The translations under genes were made by a program, and so were the position numbers. A stretch of 5,337 nucleotides of DNA from Gammaproteobacteria bacterium (GTDB lineage Bacteria; Pseudomonadota; Gammaproteobacteria; SMWH01), in the NCBI GenBank assembly GCA_004357005.1, contig SMWH01000053.1:1-5337 (forward strand), read 5' to 3'. Below the pieces are notes generated by a model. It made no database searches. It was not told where the DNA came from and saw nothing but the letters and a program-made list of their open reading frames with translations. Of this stretch, positions 1-5,337 are shown in pieces (positions within the stretch are counted from its first letter, which is position 1; each line of letters opens with the position of its first letter).

Positions 1-815
1 AACTCAAGCTGTATGCCCTGGACGGGTTGATGAACAGCGATTCCAGAAGGGCCCTGCCGATCCTGGAGAAGTTTCTCCAGGGCGACCATTCAATGCGGCT
101 CAAGGAACACGCGCTCTTCGTCCTGAGCCAGAGCGATGATCCCCGCGCACGGCAGGTGTTGCGGGACATGGCGCGCAGCTCGGAAGGGGATCTGCGGATT
201 ACCGCCATTGAGGTCATTGGTCTCGATGGCACCGCCGAAGACGTGGCACTTCTCGCTGAAATCTATCGCGAGGCAACCGACAGGGAAACCAAAGTAGCTG
301 TCCTGGAAGCCTATCTTGTGTCCGAGCAGACGGCTCAGCTGGTGGATCTGGCCCGGAACGAGACCGATCCAGAATTGCGCCAGGAAGCCATCGAGGTACT
401 GGGCGTGATGGAGGCGGTGAGCGAACTGGAAACACTGTATGCCAGCGCGGCTTCCAGCCAGGAAAAGATTTTCATCCTCGAGGCTTATTCGATCACCGAT
501 GAAATCGGGCTGCTGGTAGACGTGGCACGCAGCGCGACAGACCCGGAAGTCCGCGAGCAAGCTATCGAAGGGTTGGCTATTTCCGACAACAGACGTGCGG
601 CGGGGATTCTGGTGGAACTCTACGGGGAAAGCTCCACCAGGAGGGACAAGGAAAACATCCTCGAAGGTCTGATGATCCACGATGCGGCCGATGAACTCAT
701 CCGGATCTACCGGAGCGAGACCGATCCGCAACTCAAACGCGACGCTATCCAGATGCTGTCGCACATGGATTCGGAGCAGGTAGAAGAGCTCTTGATGGAA
801 ATCCTCGACAACTGA
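1..815 (+). CDS. HEAT-repeat domain protein, 5'-truncated by window edge
   Basis: The reading frame is open from the first complete codon (position 3) to TGA at 813-815. The codons before the first TTG/ATG (27/30) read LKLYALDGL, which continues a HEAT helix, so the real start lies left of the window. The visible ~270 residues are almost entirely tandem helical hairpins with the bacterial HEAT signature: DPxLRxxAI or DPEVRxxAI at the start of a helix, as in TDPELRQEAIEVLG, TDPEVREQAIEGL and TDPQLKRDAIQML. The unit recurs about every 60 residues as a pair of hairpins. HEAT repeats form protein-binding superhelices and are not enzymes by themselves. No catalytic motif or cysteine is visible. 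The N-terminus is missing, so export cannot be judged, although the next gene has a signal peptide. The stop is 19 bases before the next gene's preferred start, which suggests one operon. The exact role is unknown. Confidence 0.88.
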   Translation, partial: LKLYALDGLMNSDSRRALPILEKFLQGDHSMRLKEHALFVLSQSDDPRARQVLRDMARSSEGDLRITAIEVIGLDGTAEDVALLAEIYREATDRETKVAVLEAYLVSEQTAQLVDLARNETDPELRQEAIEVLGVMEAVSELETLYASAASSQEKIFILEAYSITDEIGLLVDVARSATDPEVREQAIEGLAISDNRRAAGILVELYGESSTRRDKENILEGLMIHDAADELIRIYRSETDPQLKRDAIQMLSHMDSEQVEELLMEILDN

Positions 816-820
816 TTCAC

Positions 821-827
821 AGGGAGG
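821..827 (+). promoter_or_regulatory. Shine-Dalgarno site AGGGAGG deciding the start of the second HEAT gene
   Basis: AGGGAGG is a near-perfect anti-16S match. It leaves only one base before the ATG at 829 but seven before the ATG at 835. The second ATG is therefore the likelier start, giving a protein that begins MKRQF rather than MNMKRQF. Confidence 0.75.
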
Positions 828-834
828 CATGAAC

Positions 835-2235
835 ATGAAACGGCAATTTATGCGCTACGTCATATTTGCACTACTGATTTTTTCCGGTTACGCGGCCGCC
901 GGCCCCATCGACGACGTGATCGAGAGCGCGAGCGACAAGGGCGACAGTCAATGGCTGGGCTATGAAGTTCCCATGCTGGATAACCAGGGTTCCCCCTGTT
1001 GCTGGTCGGGCAAATGGAACAGACCGGACCAGAACAATCGAATGTGTTCCCTGGCCCGGGATCACCATAGCTGGGGCAGCATCCAGATCTCCGACCGGGA
1101 GCGCCATAACTCCGAGACGCTCAAGGTGCTGGCCCGGGCCAGCGGCGGGGAGATAACCCGCCTGCTCGTCGTGGGTGATGACTGTCAGGTGGATACTGCC
1201 GGTCATACGCTGATATGGCTGAGCGATGTGAGCCCGAAGGAAAGCCTGGATTTTCTTGGCCGTTTGGTTCAGGTCCGGGATGAAGACGTGGCTTCTCGGG
1301 CAATCAGCGGCATTGCCTATCACCGGGAGCCCGCGGCGAGCGGCATCCTGATTGATATTGACCGCGCCAGTTCCGACGAGGACATTCGCGACGAGGTCCT
1401 GTTCTGGCTGGGCAACGCCCGTGGAGAAGACGGGTATCACTATCTGAAGGAAGTCGTGATCAAGGACCCGGATCCGGATATCCGCGAGCATGCCATTTTT
1501 GCCCTGACGGAGAGTTCCGTGGAACGGGCCATGGACACCGTTGTGGAGGTCAGCCGCAAAGACAAGGACGGAGACGTGCGCGGTCAGGCGCTTTTCTGGT
1601 TGGCTGAATCCGGAGACGAACGCGCGTTGGATGCGATCGAGCACGCACTCGCCAACGACCCGGACGAAGACGTTCGGGAAGAGGCCGTTTTCGCCCTGAG
1701 TGAACTGCCAAACGGGCAGGGCATGTCCCGGTTGGAAGAAGTAGCCCGGAGTCACGCTGACCCTGATGTGCGCAGCCAGGCGCTGTTCTGGCTGGCCCAG
1801 TCCGGTGATGAGCGCGCGCTGGGCGCCATCGAGCATGCACTGGCCAACGATCCCGACGAAGATGTGCGGGAAGAAGCGGTCTTCGCCCTGAGCGAACTGC
1901 CAAAAAGTCAGGGACTGCCCCAACTGGAAGAACTGGCGCTGAATCACGATGAACCTGATGTGCGCAGCCAGGCGCTGTTCTGGCTCAGCCAGAGCAACTA
2001 CCGGGGTGCAGGAGACGTGATCCTGGAGGTGCTCAACCGCGATAGTAATGAGGATGTGCGCGAAGAGGCGGTGTTTGCCGCCTCCCAGCTGCCGGATAAG
2101 CAAGCGGTTGCCCTGCTGGGGGAACTCATGCGGTCGCATCCGGATGTCAGCGTGCGTCGCGAAGCCATGTTCTGGTTGGCCCAGTCTGATGACCCGGACG
2201 CGCTGGACGCCCTCGACGACATCCTGAATCCCTGA
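835..2235 (+). CDS. Exported HEAT-repeat protein with Cys-containing N-terminal domain
   Basis: The product is a 466-residue protein, with its start chosen by the AGGGAGG site seven bases upstream; an ATG at 829 is in frame but too close. Residues 1-22 form a signal peptide: basic MKR, a hydrophobic core VIFALLIF, and an AAA cleavage site before GPIDD. The mature protein should therefore be periplasmic or secreted. Residues 23-131 are a distinct N-terminal domain with the only four cysteines (55, 56, 71, 117) and a conserved-looking stretch, GYEVPMLDNQGSPCCWSGKW. From residue 132 there are five consecutive 63-64-residue units, each two HEAT hairpins, and then a short tail. Within a unit, DxDVREEAVFALSEL-type and DPDVRSQALFWLAQS-type helices alternate. 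HEAT superhelices bind proteins or peptides, so a scaffold or sensor role is inferred. The gene follows another HEAT gene and lies upstream of a sigma-factor cluster. The specific function is unknown. Confidence 0.9.
   Translation: MKRQFMRYVIFALLIFSGYAAAGPIDDVIESASDKGDSQWLGYEVPMLDNQGSPCCWSGKWNRPDQNNRMCSLARDHHSWGSIQISDRERHNSETLKVLARASGGEITRLLVVGDDCQVDTAGHTLIWLSDVSPKESLDFLGRLVQVRDEDVASRAISGIAYHREPAASGILIDIDRASSDEDIRDEVLFWLGNARGEDGYHYLKEVVIKDPDPDIREHAIFALTESSVERAMDTVVEVSRKDKDGDVRGQALFWLAESGDERALDAIEHALANDPDEDVREEAVFALSELPNGQGMSRLEEVARSHADPDVRSQALFWLAQSGDERALGAIEHALANDPDEDVREEAVFALSELPKSQGLPQLEELALNHDEPDVRSQALFWLSQSNYRGAGDVILEVLNRDSNEDVREEAVFAASQLPDKQAVALLGELMRSHPDVSVRREAMFWLAQSDDPDALDALDDILNP
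1228..2184 (+). repeat. Five tandem 63-64-codon double-HEAT units
   Basis: The units run 1228-1416 (63 codons), 1417-1608, 1609-1800, 1801-1992 and 1993-2184 (64 codons each). The third and fourth are about 81% identical as protein (52 of 64 residues by hand count). They differ at many synonymous third positions, for example GAC/GAT, GTT/GTG and CTC/CTG. That indicates duplication long enough ago for silent sites to drift while the protein was kept. The final 16 codons (2185-2232) start another unit, SDDPDALDALDDIL, which stops early. Confidence 0.85.
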
Positions 2236-2247
2236 ATCCCGTTACAC

Positions 2248-2348
2248 CTTTGTGGGAGCTTATCTTTGTGGGAGCGGCGTCTTGCCGCGACAGCTAATGG
2301 ATCGCGGCTGGAAGCCGTTCCCACAGGACGGAAGCCGCCCCCACAAAG
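2248..2348. repeat. REP/BIME-like nested inverted repeat (TGTGGGAGCGGC family)
   Basis: Two 23-base arms, 2268-2290 on the plus strand and 2302-2324 on the minus strand, match at 19 of 23 positions around an 11-base spacer. Each begins GTGGGA and ends GCCGCGA, and each holds its own small hairpin (CGGC/GCCG). Partial extra copies flank the pair. On the left, CTTTGTGGGAGC at 2248-2259 repeats exactly at 2264-2275. On the right, a minus-strand partial copy runs from 2348 to about 2330. CCCACAAAG at 2340-2348 is the exact reverse complement of both left heads. Elements of this type are dispersed outside genes in many gammaproteobacteria and are mobilised by RAYT transposases; no RAYT gene is in the window. 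Lying 12 bases after a stop codon, it may also shape the 3' end of the HEAT mRNA, but no T-run marks it as an ordinary terminator. Confidence 0.85.
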
Positions 2349-2535
2349 TCGACCAGGACTCCCCGTCGGCCGCAGGATAAAAAGTCCAGGCCCGTTTTCC
2401 GCCGCAGACGAGGCGAATTCCCTCGAACTGCCCCCCATTCAACGCTTTTTGTCGCCCTGGGCTAAGCTGGGCCGGCTAAACCCTGAGCGGCCTGTACGCG
2501 ATTAACAGTAGGGAGTCGCGGCTGTTGTTTTCGAT

Positions 2536-2557
2536 ATGGGCCGCGCCACAGGCCCAT
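2536..2557. promoter_or_regulatory. Perfect 7-bp inverted repeat, possible operator or leader hairpin
   Basis: ATGGGCC (2536-2542) and GGCCCAT (2551-2557) are perfect reverse complements around an 8-base loop. The element ends 41 bases before the start of the candidate anti-sigma gene, in its probable 5' leader. There is no following T-run, so an attenuator is not evident. It could be a regulator-binding site, an mRNA hairpin, or chance in GC-rich DNA. Confidence 0.3.
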
Positions 2558-2586
2558 TTGAGTCGCTACTGACAGGGGTGAGCTGG

Positions 2587-2593
2587 AAGGGGA
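2587..2593 (+). promoter_or_regulatory. Shine-Dalgarno site AAGGGGA deciding the start at 2599
   Basis: AAGGGGA sits five bases before the ATG at 2599. The longer in-frame start at 2536 has no purine-rich site before it and lies inside the hairpin stem, so 2599 is preferred. Confidence 0.7.
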
Positions 2594-2598
2594 CGTTT

Positions 2599-3021
2599 AT
2601 GACCGCAGATACCGACCTGCAAGCATTGGACGAGCGCCTGGGCCCGGCACGGGCCGCTTATCAGACCCTGCGTTATGAGGGCTCTGCGCCACGTCCGGCC
2701 GCCATACCCCGTCGACGTCTGAGCCGTTACTGGGCCGCCCTGGCACTTCCAGCCGCCGCGGCCGCCCTGTTGCTGGTGGTTATCAAGGACGGTCCGGAAA
2801 ACCATCCGACTCAACCATCGCTGAATTCGCCCACGCTCAATTCAGTGGTTCAGCAACGACCCCTGTCATGGCGGAGTACGCTGCCTGAAGGGCGACTGGC
2901 CGTTGCCCCCGAAACCGGCAACATCAGTTTTTCCGCGCCTCCGCGTCCGCGACGGGCAGGCAAGACGATCCTTTTCGAAGACACATCCGTGTCCCTTGCT
3001 GGCAAACCCGTCATCGGTTGA
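2599..3021 (+). CDS. Small single-pass membrane protein, candidate anti-sigma factor
   Basis: The product is 140 residues, with the start set by AAGGGGA five bases upstream. Residues 1-37 are hydrophilic and partly helical (TDLQALDERLGPARAAYQTL). A basic patch RRRLSR (38-43) is followed by one transmembrane segment (about 44-62, Ala/Leu-rich). Residues 63-140 are a Pro/Ser/Arg-rich, probably disordered tail. The basic patch before the helix predicts N-terminus inside and tail in the periplasm. This is the topology of many ECF anti-sigma factors: a short cytoplasmic sigma-binding part, one membrane span and a periplasmic sensor part. The gene lies 38 bases before an ECF sigma gene. It has no cysteine and so no HxxxCxxC zinc anti-sigma motif, and I recognise no family. 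The anti-sigma role is inferred from position and topology. It could instead be an unrelated small membrane protein co-expressed with the sigma factor. Confidence 0.75.
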   Translation: MTADTDLQALDERLGPARAAYQTLRYEGSAPRPAAIPRRRLSRYWAALALPAAAAALLLVVIKDGPENHPTQPSLNSPTLNSVVQQRPLSWRSTLPEGRLAVAPETGNISFSAPPRPRRAGKTILFEDTSVSLAGKPVIG

Positions 3022-3059
3022 AGTTCCCGGGGACGCCGCCGCCCGCAGGGCTCATTCGC

Positions 3060-3587
3060 ATGAACGGCTCCCCCGACGACTGGCAACTGCTCACACGAAT
3101 CCGCGACGATACCTGGGCTTTCCAGACCCTTTTCGAGAAGCACAAGGACTATGTCTATCGGCTGGCGCGCGGTTTTCTGGTGGATCCGGAGTTGGCAGAC
3201 GACGCGGTCCAGGAAGTGTTCATACGTCTCTATCGGGCCAAAACACCCACGTACGTGCGTGCACAATTCCGGACCTGGTTGTACAAGGTCACGCTGAACA
3301 CTTCAAGAGATCTGCAGCGCAAGCATCGGCGCCATCAGGTTCACAGGGCGGAACTCAATGAGGCATCACCGGGTGTTTCATCCGATATCGGCGAAGCGGT
3401 TGACGCCTGGCTGGATATTGAAAGCGTTGTGGCGGATCTGCCGGAACGGCAACGGGAAGTATTGATACTGAGATATTTCGAAGGATTGAGTACCAAAGAA
3501 ACTGCGGAGATTCTGGGTTGTAACGAAGGAACCATAAAAGCTCATCTGCATCGTGCAACCCGGGCACTGAAAGCGACGTTTAAGTGA
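3060..3587 (+). CDS. ECF-type RNA polymerase sigma-70 family factor
   Basis: The product is a 175-residue sigma factor of the usual ECF size, directing RNA polymerase to a dedicated promoter set. Sigma region 2 spans about residues 19-91: FQTLFEKHKDYVYRLARGF, then the region 2.2 helix DDAVQEVFIRLYR (47-59, core-polymerase binding), then FRTWLYKVTLNTSRDLQRK (70-88, the -10 recognition segment). A linker (92-121) leads to sigma region 4 (about 122-172): LPERQREVLILRYFEGLSTKETAEILG, and the recognition helix with NEGTIKAHLHRATRALK. Region 3 is absent, as in ECF factors. The ATG at 3060 follows AGGG (3047-3050) by nine bases. An in-frame TTG at 3018 would overlap the upstream stop as TTGA and add 14 residues, but they are proline-rich and lie outside the sigma fold. 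It lies between a candidate anti-sigma gene and a secreted TPR gene. Its target promoters are not identifiable here. Confidence 0.93.
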   Translation: MNGSPDDWQLLTRIRDDTWAFQTLFEKHKDYVYRLARGFLVDPELADDAVQEVFIRLYRAKTPTYVRAQFRTWLYKVTLNTSRDLQRKHRRHQVHRAELNEASPGVSSDIGEAVDAWLDIESVVADLPERQREVLILRYFEGLSTKETAEILGCNEGTIKAHLHRATRALKATFK

Positions 3588-3607
3588 TTACAACAACTGT
3601 TCTGAAC

Positions 3608-3613
3608 GAGGAG
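3608..3613 (+). promoter_or_regulatory. Shine-Dalgarno site GAGGAG before the TPR gene
   Basis: GAGGAG is three bases from the ATG at 3617 and six from the adjacent ATG at 3620. Spacing favours 3620. The two starts differ by one methionine only. Confidence 0.65.
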
Positions 3614-3619
3614 TAAATG

Positions 3620-4021
3620 ATGAAGACATTCAATGGAACCAAGGCATGGCTCACCATAGTCGCAGTCACGGGTTTTCTGATGGTCAGTCCCGTGCAGGCC
3701 CAGGAGGATCAGAAGTTCCTGGACACCATGGTGAAGTACCTGGAGATCACGGACCGTTATGTGACACTGGCATCGGAGCCCGCGGCGGCGGTTTTCTTCG
3801 CGATGGAAGGCATCGTGGAACTGTACGAGCAACGCGGCGAAACAGCCCAGGCGATTCCGCACCTGGAGCGGTTGCTGGAGCAAAACGCTGGCAATCCGGT
3901 AGTCGAGAACATCGTCCGCTTCAAGTTGCGCGATCTGTACCGGGATACCGGGCAGGGCAACAAGGCACTGGCGCAACTGGATCGCATTTTCGCAGAAAAT
4001 GCCCGAGCCGCGCGTCAATAG
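3620..4021 (+). CDS. Small exported protein with two TPR-like helical repeats
   Basis: The product is 133 residues, or 134 from the adjacent ATG at 3617. Residues 1-27 form a signal peptide: K2 and K8, a hydrophobic core LTIVAVTGFLMV, and VQA before QEDQ. The mature protein of about 106 residues should be periplasmic. After a short helix (DTMVKYLEITDRYVTLA), two hairpins resemble tetratricopeptide repeats. The first, about 56-90, contains AMEGIVELYEQRGETAQAIPHLERLLEQN. The second, about 92-127, contains RFKLRDLYRDTGQGNKALAQLDRIFAEN. Both have the LY..-G...-A...L pattern of TPRs, which mediate protein-protein contacts. There are no cysteines or catalytic motifs. The gene starts 32 bases after the sigma factor stop with no terminator between, so the two are probably co-transcribed. 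It may be a target or a periplasmic partner of the same pathway; the specific function is unknown. Confidence 0.85.
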   Translation: MKTFNGTKAWLTIVAVTGFLMVSPVQAQEDQKFLDTMVKYLEITDRYVTLASEPAAAVFFAMEGIVELYEQRGETAQAIPHLERLLEQNAGNPVVENIVRFKLRDLYRDTGQGNKALAQLDRIFAENARAARQ

Positions 4022-4045
4022 ACAGGGCCAACGACGGCCTTCGCG

Positions 4046-4097
4046 CGACCCCGGTGCCTATGCCGCCCAGGGTCGTTGCGTTGTATTTGTGCTTTCT
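4046..4097 (+). terminator. Weak Rho-independent-terminator-like hairpin after the TPR gene
   Basis: CGACCC (4046-4051) pairs with GGGTCG (4070-4075) around an 18-base loop that contains a further CGG/CCG pairing. A T-rich but interrupted stretch (about 4076-4095) follows. An overlapping alternative pairs CAACGAC (4029-4035) with GTCGTTG (4072-4078). It lies in the 87-base gap between convergent genes, where a plus-strand terminator is expected. The long loop and broken T-run keep confidence low. Confidence 0.35.
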
Positions 4098-4108
4098 GAA
4101 AGTTCCGT

Positions 4109-5302
4109 CTAGCGGTTGGAATTCAGCAGGGCGATCACATACGACGCGGGCACGCCGATGTTCGAGCCACTGAACCGCGGGACGATGGCCGTGTTGACCG
4201 CCACCACGGACCCGCTAAGGTTCAATACGGGACCGCCGCTGCCGCCGTGAGTCGTTTCGGCGTCGTACACCACGAAACCGGATGTGATCTGTCCGACGAC
4301 ACCGGCCGTGGCCAGTGGTTTGATGTATCCGCCGGTTGAAAGACCCTGCGCCAGATCCCAAAACCCCACTTGGCCATGTTTCATGAGTACATCGACATAG
4401 TCCGGATCCACGCGGGCAATAAGTGCCCGCATTCCCGTGGGATAACCCAGGACTACGACTTCGTCACCGATGGTGGGTGACTCCAGTGTCATCGATAAAG
4501 CGGGTACGCGCCCGGCAATGCCGGCACATCGCACGAGCGCCAGATCCGCGTCCGGGTGAGCATCGATGAACTCGACGTCGAAACCTTTTTCCACGTCAGG
4601 CAGATAGGCGACGAAGCGTTGCATGATCGGCGTGTATCCGCCCTCCATGACCAGACGCGCGTTCGGATCGGCTTCCCAGGGTTTGGCCACGTGCCGGTTG
4701 GTCACCACATGACCGTTTTCGGTGGCCACGAAACCGGTCCCCATGTGAAACAGCTCGAATATGGGCCCCGTGCCGTCAACGGAGGTCTCGGTTTTTCCAT
4801 CCGAGGTTCCGACCGGGTTGCCATCGTCGTCCAGAACGACGCGCAGGGGTTTGCCTGTCTCGGTCTGAAAGAATGCGTAGGCGCCCTGGAGAAAGACCAC
4901 CGAGTTGGATGCGTCGGCGATGACGCGGGCGCGTGCTCCCAGGCGTTGCTCGAGGGCGTCCAGCCGGGCGAGGGTCGTCGCGAACTGTTCACCGTACTGT
5001 TCCTGGGCTGCGCTGAAATCGGTGCGTGTGAACGACTCAGCTTCGGTCTGAAGACTGGTGGTAAGTTTCTCGATGCGTACAAACTGCTGGTTCACCTGCC
5101 GCTGCAACTCAAAGTTCTGGTACCACAGCCACGCCAGGGCCCCGACGGCCACGGTGAAACCCGCCAGCAGCAGCACGCGCAGGGCGGGCCGGATCTGGGT
5201 GGCCATCTCATAAAGCGTGCCCAGAAGCAGAATGCCGAGCCGATCCAGAAAGCTGTCGCTGTGTTTCGCGCATTCCAGGCAATCGGAGAAGGCGTCCCGC
5301 AT
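4109..5302 (-). CDS. Membrane-anchored trypsin-like serine protease
   Basis: The product is 397 residues from the ATG at 5302; the stop is TAG at 4111-4109. Residues 1-39 contain a CLEC pair (C8, C11) and a hydrophobic stretch, and a transmembrane helix follows (about 40-60, LRVLLLAGFTVAVGALAWLW). Residues 62-125 are a likely coiled coil (LQRQVNQQFVRIEKL, TTLARLDALEQRL). Residues about 130-397 form a chymotrypsin-fold protease like the Trypsin_2/HtrA peptidases. The triad reads H204 in TNRHV, D253 in DADLALV and S355 in GGSGGP. No PDZ domain follows: the protein ends soon after the NIGVPASYVIALL strand, so it is not a full DegP/DegS. The protease domain should face the periplasm, tethered by one helix. 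The gene is convergent with the sigma-factor cluster. The frame stays open without a stop to the window's right edge and the added codons look coding (9 of 11 end in G or C), so the true start may lie outside. Another in-frame ATG is at 5206. Confidence 0.9.
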   Translation of the reverse strand: MRDAFSDCLECAKHSDSFLDRLGILLLGTLYEMATQIRPALRVLLLAGFTVAVGALAWLWYQNFELQRQVNQQFVRIEKLTTSLQTEAESFTRTDFSAAQEQYGEQFATTLARLDALEQRLGARARVIADASNSVVFLQGAYAFFQTETGKPLRVVLDDDGNPVGTSDGKTETSVDGTGPIFELFHMGTGFVATENGHVVTNRHVAKPWEADPNARLVMEGGYTPIMQRFVAYLPDVEKGFDVEFIDAHPDADLALVRCAGIAGRVPALSMTLESPTIGDEVVVLGYPTGMRALIARVDPDYVDVLMKHGQVGFWDLAQGLSTGGYIKPLATAGVVGQITSGFVVYDAETTHGGSGGPVLNLSGSVVAVNTAIVPRFSGSNIGVPASYVIALLNSNR

Positions 5303-5337
5303 GCTCTTGTAGCCTTTGGAACCGGGCGCGTACTGGC

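Larger units (their letters stand above)
2236..2598. other. Intergenic region between HEAT genes and sigma-factor cluster
   Basis: This 363-base gap holds a REP-like palindrome in its first third (2248-2348) and a short hairpin near its end (2536-2557). Between them, at about 2349-2535, I see no convincing gene. It should carry the promoter of the membrane protein/sigma/TPR cluster, but no good sigma-70 or ECF promoter pair could be picked by eye. Short frames across it, including a plus-strand one at 2266-2505, lack ribosome binding sites and run over the REP element. Confidence 0.6.

Noticed and set aside
90..2139. Long minus-strand open frames opposite both HEAT genes (90-836 and 871-2139)
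   Set aside because: They mirror GC-rich, strongly biased codons of the plus-strand genes, show no recognisable domains or ribosome binding sites, and are rich in His/Gln as expected for antisense readings. The plus-strand frames have clear HEAT periodicity.
1417..2184. Asp-rich loops (DKDGD, DPDED) as calcium-binding dockerin/EF-hand-like sites
   Set aside because: They occupy the inter-helix position where bacterial HEAT repeats normally have DPDxxVR, and no complete EF-hand loop is present.
2425..2454. Possible ECF promoter (GAAC at 2425-2428 with GTC at 2451-2453)
   Set aside because: The gap of about 22 bases between AAC and GTC is longer than the 16-17 usual for ECF promoters, and flanking bases do not match a known consensus.
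2266..2505. 79-codon plus-strand frame in the intergenic gap
   Set aside because: It starts inside the REP element, has no Shine-Dalgarno, and its product is a low-complexity Pro/Arg/Ser mix.
2536..2598. Longer start (ATG 2536) for the membrane protein
   Set aside because: There is no ribosome binding site before it, and the good AAGGGGA site with five-base spacing points to 2599.
3646..4173. 175-codon plus-strand frame overlapping the TPR gene
   Set aside because: It is an out-of-frame shadow rich in Gly/Arg/His with no signal or domain. The overlapping frame has a signal peptide, Shine-Dalgarno and TPR pattern.
1..5337. CRISPR array, tRNA or rRNA
   Set aside because: No regularly spaced short direct repeats, no tRNA cloverleaf or rRNA-like sequence was seen on either strand.

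Overview
The window looks like chromosomal DNA from a fairly GC-rich gammaproteobacterium (roughly 60% GC by eye). This rests on codon choice, bacterial Shine-Dalgarno sites, a group-typical TGTGGGAGCGGC REP element, and an ECF sigma factor beside secreted HEAT- and TPR-repeat proteins. The genus cannot be named from this sequence.

Layout. Positions 1-815 (+) hold the 3' part of a HEAT-repeat protein gene that runs off the left edge. Nineteen bases later comes a second, complete HEAT-repeat gene (835-2235, +). It has a signal peptide, a four-cysteine N-terminal domain and five consecutive 63-64-residue double-HEAT units. A 363-bp gap (2236-2598) follows, with a REP/BIME-like nested palindrome (2248-2348) and a small perfect hairpin (2536-2557). 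Next is a compact three-gene plus-strand cluster: a 140-aa single-pass membrane protein that is a candidate anti-sigma factor without a zinc motif (2599-3021), an ECF-type sigma factor (3060-3587), and a small secreted protein with two TPR-like helical hairpins (3620-4021). A weak terminator-like hairpin separates these from a convergent minus-strand gene (4109-5302, possibly extending past the right edge). That gene encodes a membrane-anchored trypsin-like serine protease with an intact His/Asp/Ser triad.

How the genes may work together (inference). The sigma factor, membrane candidate anti-sigma factor and TPR protein are probably co-transcribed. The two HEAT proteins sit directly upstream on the same strand. 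The arrangement resembles an envelope-sensing module: periplasmic helical-repeat scaffolds, a transmembrane regulator and an ECF sigma factor. The neighbouring membrane-tethered protease recalls DegS-type anti-sigma cleavage, but it lies on the opposite strand and may be unrelated. The sequence shows the parts and their order; any physical or regulatory link is hypothesis.
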